From Agrobacterium tumefaciens (lineage in GTDB: Bacteria > Pseudomonadota > Alphaproteobacteria > Rhizobiales > Rhizobiaceae): a stretch of 64,000 nucleotides of DNA. The first letter of the stretch is position 1; each line of letters opens with the position of its first letter. Both the position numbers and the translations under genes were made by a program. The stretch lies in assembly GCF_005221385.1 (NCBI RefSeq), contig NZ_CP039903.1, forward strand, positions 1,860,001-1,924,000. The letters are read 5' to 3'. The notes under the pieces were generated by a model. That model was given only the letters and a program-made list of their open reading frames with translations. It was not told the DNA's origin and did not search any database. Positions 59,438 through 64,000 of the stretch are shown here, piece by piece.

Positions 59438-60271
59438 TCAGAGGATTGAAAAGCGCAGACCGAACCTGCGGCTTTCACCCGGCTGGAGAATATTGAACTC
59501 GCCGGCGGTCTCAAGCTCGCTCCGCCCAACCCAGCGATGCGAAACCGGCTCGATGCCGAGCACATTGGCGGGGTCCTGCTGGTTGCGCCACATCTGGAGA
59601 TAGGGCAGCGTCTCCGTGCGAAAACGCACGGTCAGCGTCTTCCCGCCGATGGCCGCAATCGGGCCAAGCTTCAATTCCGCCCATTCGTCCTTGCCGGCAG
59701 AGACGCAGAAAACAGTTCCCGGCTCCTCGCCGAAACGCCAGCCATGGCCGCCGCCTTCAAGCATGGCGCCTTCAAGCCGCACGGCATCGTCAAACAGGCG
59801 CGCGCCGACATTCATGTGATACATCAGAAAGACCGGGATCGGCCGCGAACTCGTATTGACGATCCGGTCGTCAAGGCTGACTTCGCCGCTTTCACCATCG
59901 ATGCGCCATGTCCGTTCAAGAACTGCGGTGCCGCCATCGGCAAGCTTCACGGGAACCTCCACACGCGCCAGCGCATTGGACTCATGAACGTCGAAAGCGA
60001 TGATCGTCGCGGGATGCGAGGAAAAGGACCCATGCAACGGATATCGACGCCCCTCGCCGTCACCGTCGATCAGTTCGGGATGACGGATATGATCCGGACC
60101 GCAGGTGAAGAGAAAGCCCTCCAGCGAATGGTCGATGCGTGCATCGCCATCATCGGGAATGGCGCGGCCGGGCGCGATGTCAGTGCCATCGACGATACAG
60201 GAACCAATATCGAAAACAGAGGTTTCATCGAGGAAAATATGGGGCGATCTGCCAGCCTGAAACGAACGCAA
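59438..60271 (-). CDS. Aldose-1-epimerase-like protein (DUF4432 type)
   Basis: A 277-residue galactose-mutarotase-fold protein (FLMYHMNVGARLFDDA and RWRNQQ-type strands; WRFGEEPGT). The start codon is TTG at 60271, chosen for AGGAGAGG five to seven bases ahead; there is no in-frame ATG nearby. Catalytic residues of true mutarotases are not clearly conserved, so the substrate is unknown. It is monocistronic between the DUF442 gene and the divergent L,D-transpeptidase. Confidence 0.75.
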   Translation of the reverse strand: MRSFQAGRSPHIFLDETSVFDIGSCIVDGTDIAPGRAIPDDGDARIDHSLEGFLFTCGPDHIRHPELIDGDGEGRRYPLHGSFSSHPATIIAFDVHESNALARVEVPVKLADGGTAVLERTWRIDGESGEVSLDDRIVNTSSRPIPVFLMYHMNVGARLFDDAVRLEGAMLEGGGHGWRFGEEPGTVFCVSAGKDEWAELKLGPIAAIGGKTLTVRFRTETLPYLQMWRNQQDPANVLGIEPVSHRWVGRSELETAGEFNILQPGESRRFGLRFSIL

Positions 60272-60427
60272 GACAACCTCTCCTGTGGCAGTAAAAACGC
60301 ATGAATCACGGAAACGCTACTAGCCGTGACGGAAATTAAGATTGCATTAACCGCGAATTCACCTTTTTCACAATAGGGTCAAGATTGCGGTGTGTTTATG
60401 GGCGAACGAAGCAAGGATAGCAGAATC

Positions 60428-61819
60428 GTGAAACAGTTTCTTAACGCAGCTCTGGGTCTGACAGTCGCGGTAGTGGCGGCTTTCGCCCCGCTACAGGCTG
60501 GCGCGCAGCAGCGTTATGGCGACCAGCAGACGATGCTGGTAACACCTGACGGTCGCGTGCTCGACTTCATGCCAGAGCGCGGCGATATCGTCATCAGCCG
60601 CGATGCGATGGGTCGCACGGTGTTTTACGACCAGTACGGCAATCTGCTGGCCACTGAAATGCCTTCCGGCTATCAACAACGGCAGCAGGCGCGCCAGCAG
60701 CGCGACACCACCTATTATCCGCCCGCCCCCGGCGGCCAGTACCGTGAGCCACCGCGCGATTACGGTTATCAGGACAATGGCAGCGTGCGTGATTATCGCG
60801 AATATCGCGGTGATGGCTCCGGTGACAATGTCTATACCGGCTCAGTTCCCGGCCCCGGCGCGGTGGAAAGCGGCCCGCTCGGCCAGCCCATGCCCGGCGA
60901 AAGCACCACGGCCGCCGTCCCACAACCCGATCACCTGATCGAACGCCACACCCCGGTGACTACACCGGTCAACCGTTCGCGGCAGGAGATCGTCGCGCTC
61001 CAGACCTTCCTCGACCGCGAAGGCATCTCGCCCGGCGTTATCGACGGCAAGATGGGTGACAACGTCAACAAGGCGATTGCCGCCTGGCAGGACATGACGG
61101 GCGAAAAGCTCGACCCGAACAATTCCGACGACATTCTGGAGCGCCTGCGGTCCTCCGGCGGCATGCCCATCGTCGATTACACCATCACCGCCGCCGATGC
61201 GGCCGGTCCCTATGTGGCTTCGATTCCGGATGACTATGCCGAAAAATCGCAGCTGCCCGCCTTGTCCTTCACAAAGACTTCGGAAGCGCTCGCCGAACGT
61301 TTCCACATGGATGAGAACTATCTGAAGGAACTGAACCCCGGCATCGATTTCTCCGTGCCCGGCACGATCATCAAGGTCGTCAATCCGGGTGACGCGAAAA
61401 AGGGACAGGTAGCCCGCATCGTCGCGCATAAGGGCATCAAGCAGGTCTTCGCCTATGGCGAGGACGGCAATCTGATCGCCGCCTACCCGGCCACCATCGG
61501 CTCCACGGACACGCCTTCCCCGAGCGGCACGCATACGGTCGAGCGCATCGCGCTCAATCCGGGCTACACCTATAATCCGAAGATCAACTTCAAGCAGGGC
61601 CAGAACGACAAGATCCTGCAGATCCCGCCGGGTCCGAACGGCCCGGTCGGCACGGTCTGGATTGCGCTGTCAAAGCCGACCTACGGCATTCACGGCACAC
61701 CGGAACCCTCGAAGATCGGCAAGACGAACAGTCACGGCTGTATCCGCCTGACCAACTGGGACGCGACCGAACTGGCGAAAATGGTCCGCGCCGGCGTGGT
61801 GGTCGAATTCGCGGAATAA
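60428..61819 (+). CDS. L,D-transpeptidase (YkuD) with PG-binding domain
   Basis: About 463 residues. A signal peptide (VKQFLNAALGLTVAVVAAFA) is followed by a Gln/Arg-rich stretch, a PG_binding_1-like domain (IVALQTFLDREGISPGVIDG), a LysM-like segment (LAERFHMDENYLKELNPG) and a C-terminal YkuD domain with the catalytic Cys in SHGCIRL. It forms 3-3 cross-links between meso-DAP residues, which dominate the wall of polar-growing Agrobacterium. The start is GTG 60428 with AAGGA ten bases ahead; ATG 60398 is possible and adds ten residues. Confidence 0.88.
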   Translation: MKQFLNAALGLTVAVVAAFAPLQAGAQQRYGDQQTMLVTPDGRVLDFMPERGDIVISRDAMGRTVFYDQYGNLLATEMPSGYQQRQQARQQRDTTYYPPAPGGQYREPPRDYGYQDNGSVRDYREYRGDGSGDNVYTGSVPGPGAVESGPLGQPMPGESTTAAVPQPDHLIERHTPVTTPVNRSRQEIVALQTFLDREGISPGVIDGKMGDNVNKAIAAWQDMTGEKLDPNNSDDILERLRSSGGMPIVDYTITAADAAGPYVASIPDDYAEKSQLPALSFTKTSEALAERFHMDENYLKELNPGIDFSVPGTIIKVVNPGDAKKGQVARIVAHKGIKQVFAYGEDGNLIAAYPATIGSTDTPSPSGTHTVERIALNPGYTYNPKINFKQGQNDKILQIPPGPNGPVGTVWIALSKPTYGIHGTPEPSKIGKTNSHGCIRLTNWDATELAKMVRAGVVVEFAE

Positions 61820-61835
61820 TCGACCGGAAGAAAAG

Positions 61836-61872
61836 AAAAGCCCGGCGGATTGTGGTCCGCCGGGCTTTTTTT
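61836..61872. terminator. Bidirectional Rho-independent terminator
   Basis: AAAAGCCCGGCGGA-TTGTGG-TCCGCCGGGCTTTT (14-bp stem) followed by more T. It separates the convergent L,D-transpeptidase and MFS genes. Confidence 0.9.
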
Positions 61873-61886
61873 CATTTAATCGCGTT

Positions 61887-63092
61887 TCAGTCGCGTTTTT
61901 CCGTGAGGAAATATAGAAGGGCCGCGACCGGCAAGGCGAAGCCGATCCACGAGGCAGCGCCCCATTCTCCGACCGCATAAGCCCAGCCACCCACGGCGGA
62001 ACCGATGGCGCCGCCCATGAAAAACGTCGCCATATAGATGCCGTTCAGGCGGCTGCGGAATTCCGCACCGAGCGTGAAGATGGCGCGCTGGCCAAGCACC
62101 AGATTGGTGGTGACGCCGAAATCCAGAACGATTGCCGCAACCACCAGAATGGCGAGCGCCAGATGCGACCCTTCGGGCGCAAGATGCGTGACGGCGAAAG
62201 AAAGCGCCACCGCCACCAATGCAAGGAAAGTTGCCGCACGGGTCCAGCCGCGATCAGCCATCCGCCCTGCAATTGGCGCAGCCACGGTGCCCGCAGCACC
62301 GGCAAGCGCAAAGAGCGCAATCTCACCCTGGCTCAGGTTGAAATGCGGTCCGCTCAGATAAAGCGGCGTCGTGGTCCAGAACAGGCTGAACGCTGCAAAC
62401 AGGAAGGCATGGTAGATCGCCCGCCGCCGCAGGATCGGCGTGTGGAGGGCAAGCCTTCCCATCGAGGCCATCAGCGAGCCATAACCCAGCCGTGCCTCCG
62501 GCATGCGGGCGGGCAGAAGCCGGAAAAGCACCACTGCAAGAAGCGCCATGACTGCCGCCGACGTGAGAAACACTCCGCGCCACGAAACCACTTCCGACAG
62601 CAGGCTGGATACCGGCCGCGCCAGCATGATGCCGGCCATCAGCCCGCTCATGACATTGCCGACCACCCGCCCGCGAATGGCGTGCGGCGCCATATGGGCG
62701 GCATAGGGGACGATAACCTGCACCGCCACTGAACTGACACCCACCAGGAAGGCCGCGATGAGAAACGGAGCCGCATGCGGCGCGAATGCCGCAGCCACAA
62801 GGGAAAGCACCGCCATCGCGACAGAACTCACCACCAGCCTGCGATTTTCGATGAGATCGCCGAGCGGTACGACGAACAGCAGGCCGACACCGTAACCGAT
62901 CTGCGTCAGGGTCACGATCAGCCCGGTGGCGCCGGCGGAAAGACCAAGCTCCGCCCCGATGATGCCGGCAAGCGGCTGGGCATAATAAAGATTGGCGGCA
63001 ATCAATCCGCAGGCTGTCGCCAACAGAAAGGTCAGAGCCGGGGACATGGATGTTGCCTCAACATCCTCCCCTTCAATTACACGCGTCGTCAT
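61887..63092 (-). CDS. MFS efflux transporter (YnfM/arabinose-efflux-like)
   Basis: A 401-residue, 12-helix major facilitator of the drug:H+ antiporter type; GDLIENRRLVV at the loop 2-3 position replaces the usual GRLADRFGRR pattern. I start at the second of two tandem ATGs (63092), six bases after GGAG; the first is at 63095. It follows the TetR gene by 46 bp, with the operator-like palindrome between them. Substrate is unknown. Confidence 0.88.
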   Translation of the reverse strand: MTTRVIEGEDVEATSMSPALTFLLATACGLIAANLYYAQPLAGIIGAELGLSAGATGLIVTLTQIGYGVGLLFVVPLGDLIENRRLVVSSVAMAVLSLVAAAFAPHAAPFLIAAFLVGVSSVAVQVIVPYAAHMAPHAIRGRVVGNVMSGLMAGIMLARPVSSLLSEVVSWRGVFLTSAAVMALLAVVLFRLLPARMPEARLGYGSLMASMGRLALHTPILRRRAIYHAFLFAAFSLFWTTTPLYLSGPHFNLSQGEIALFALAGAAGTVAAPIAGRMADRGWTRAATFLALVAVALSFAVTHLAPEGSHLALAILVVAAIVLDFGVTTNLVLGQRAIFTLGAEFRSRLNGIYMATFFMGGAIGSAVGGWAYAVGEWGAASWIGFALPVAALLYFLTEKRD

Positions 63093-63107
63093 CATCTTCT
63101 CCAATAT

Positions 63108-63123
63108 GGAAACAATCGTTTCC
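63108..63123. promoter_or_regulatory. TetR-type operator, MFS side
   Basis: GGAAAC-AATC-GTTTCC is a palindrome 13 bp ahead of the MFS start region. A second copy, with two differences, lies ahead of the TetR gene at 63775-63790. Confidence 0.65.
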
Positions 63124-63138
63124 TAAATAGTCACAAAA

Positions 63139-63762
63139 TCACTCGGCAAGTTTCATGGCGATATCCACCACGGCCACCATGTCTTTGAGGCTGCGCCCTG
63201 TCTTTCCCACCACACGCATGCCGTACATCATGCACAGCATCGCCCGGGCGAGATCATCGGGATCGGCCCTCGAATGCACCGAACCATCCTTCTGCCCTTC
63301 GGCAACGAGACGGGCGACAATCCGCTCCCTCGCCTTCACGGCCCGCTCGACCACGACGGCAATATCATCATCCAGCGCCGCCAGATCGGCAGCAGCACCG
63401 ACAACAAGGCATCCATCAGAGCCGGCACCGCCATGCGACCGCTCCGCATAGAACATCAGCCCTGCCCTCAGGCGCTCGTTACCGGTATTGTAACCGGCCA
63501 CCGCCGCCTCGAAACGCTCGGTCTGCACAATCCTGTAGCGTTCCATCGTGGCAATAAAGACGGCCTTTTTGTCCTTGAAGGCCTTGTAGAGACTGCCCTG
63601 TGCCAGCTCCATCGCATCGGTAAGGTCACCGACGGAGGTGGCGTGATAACCGCGCCTGGAAAAAATCCGGATCGCACCATCGAGCGCTCGGTCGATATCG
63701 AACTCGCGCGGCCTGCCGCGATGGCGCTGTTCCTCGGACTGGTTGTGGCTGATATTGCTCAT
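63139..63762 (-). CDS. TetR-family transcriptional regulator
   Basis: A 207-residue TetR regulator with the N-terminal HTH at about 20-65 (ALDGAIRIFSRRGYHATSVG, SLYKAFKDKKAVF) and a ligand domain after it. The ATG at 63762 places a short tail before RGRPREFDIDRAL; upstream in-frame ATGs (63786, 63876) overlap the operator. It reads into the MFS gene and most likely represses both it and itself. Confidence 0.88.
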   Translation of the reverse strand: MSNISHNQSEEQRHRGRPREFDIDRALDGAIRIFSRRGYHATSVGDLTDAMELAQGSLYKAFKDKKAVFIATMERYRIVQTERFEAAVAGYNTGNERLRAGLMFYAERSHGGAGSDGCLVVGAAADLAALDDDIAVVVERAVKARERIVARLVAEGQKDGSVHSRADPDDLARAMLCMMYGMRVVGKTGRSLKDMVAVVDIAMKLAE

Positions 63763-63774
63763 GGTCGGAATATA

Positions 63775-63790
63775 GGAAACGATCATTTCC
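63775..63790. promoter_or_regulatory. TetR-type operator, autoregulatory copy
   Basis: GGAAAC-GATC-ATTTCC lies 13 bp before the TetR ATG and matches the MFS-side copy in 14 of 16 bases. Confidence 0.65.
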
Positions 63791-63930
63791 AAATCAAGCA
63801 AATAATGAAGCTGACAGGAAAAGGCCGTGACCGCACTCGGGCGAGCCAAACGGCAGTCGAGCATCTGAAACATCATCCCGCCTCTGCGGCGATGAACACC
63901 GCAGACGGGGCGAACGTTGAAAACAGTGTC

Positions 63931-64000
63931 TCAGGCGGCTTTGCGGGTGAAGAGGCGCGCGGGTGGCGTGCCGAGCCGCAACAGGCGTTTTGGCAGCAGG
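63931..64000 (-). CDS. Partial gene at the window edge, 3' end only
   Basis: The last 22 codons of a minus-strand frame enter the window: LLPKRLLRLGTPPARL then FTRKAA and TGA. Codon use and the basic tail look coding, but no family can be named from this fragment. It would be a gene that begins beyond 64000. Confidence 0.4.
   Translation of the reverse strand, partial: LLPKRLLRLGTPPARLFTRKAA

Overview
The window is a contiguous piece of an alphaproteobacterial chromosome, most likely Agrobacterium (tumefaciens/fabrum type) or a very close Rhizobiaceae relative. The basis is the complete division and cell-wall (dcw) cluster ending in a 582-residue FtsZ, the adjoining lpxC-bamD-recN-ligA block, a betaine-lipid btaAB operon, RIME-like double-hairpin repeats, GANTC (CcrM) sites with CtrA-like boxes, and uniformly high-GC coding sequence. 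The genus assignment is recognition by eye, not a database result. I see no tRNA, rRNA operon, insertion sequence, prophage or CRISPR array.

Layout. 0-5 kb: accessory genes (CreA-family protein, DEDDh exonuclease, LysR regulator divergent from a DMT exporter, GNAT acetyltransferase, aminoglycoside-phosphotransferase-like kinase). 5-33 kb, nearly all on the minus strand and read right to left: mraZ-rsmH-ftsL-ftsI-murE-murF-mraY-murD-ftsW-murG-murC-murB plus two very small membrane-protein genes; then a plus-strand MHS-family transporter that splits the cluster; then ddl-ftsQ-ftsA-ftsZ, lpxC, bamD-recN-ligA. 33-41 kb: a quinone-oxidoreductase/SDR operon with a divergent HxlR regulator, the RNase P RNA gene, two tandem FAD amine oxidases, a lytic transglycosylase, an AmiD-like amidase and a DjlA-like co-chaperone. 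41-50 kb: pyrophosphate-dependent phosphofructokinase, LysE exporter, three more wall hydrolases (SLT lipoprotein, GH25 lipoprotein, MltB type), btaA-btaB and a 25-codon membrane peptide. 50-64 kb: metF with an ArsR-methyltransferase regulator, ettA, a lysophospholipase-like hydrolase, a CoA-transferase/ThDP-enzyme operon, a HugZ-like gene between two inverted RIME-like repeats, ridA with a DUF442 gene, an aldose-epimerase-like gene, an L,D-transpeptidase, and a TetR-MFS efflux pair.

How it works together. The core makes UDP-MurNAc-pentapeptide (MurB-F, Ddl), moves it to lipid II (MraY, MurG), polymerises and cross-links it at the septum (FtsW, FtsI) and positions the divisome (FtsL, FtsQ, FtsA, FtsZ). 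LpxC and BamD add the outer-membrane side. The hydrolases, amidase and L,D-transpeptidase further along act on the same wall.

Regulatory reading. The mraZ promoter is covered by four TGGG boxes at exact 10-bp spacing, the expected MraZ operator. A shared TAAA-N7-TTAA (CtrA-like) box lies upstream of both mraZ and ddl, and seven GANTC sites cluster upstream of ddl. btaA has a clear PHO box. The ArsR-methyltransferase, TetR and HxlR genes each have a matching symmetric or repeated site in their own promoter. No single unmistakably new system stands out. The best candidates for something undescribed are the two small membrane ORFs at the tail of the mur operon, the isolated 25-residue peptide, and the CoA-transferase/ThDP-enzyme pair.
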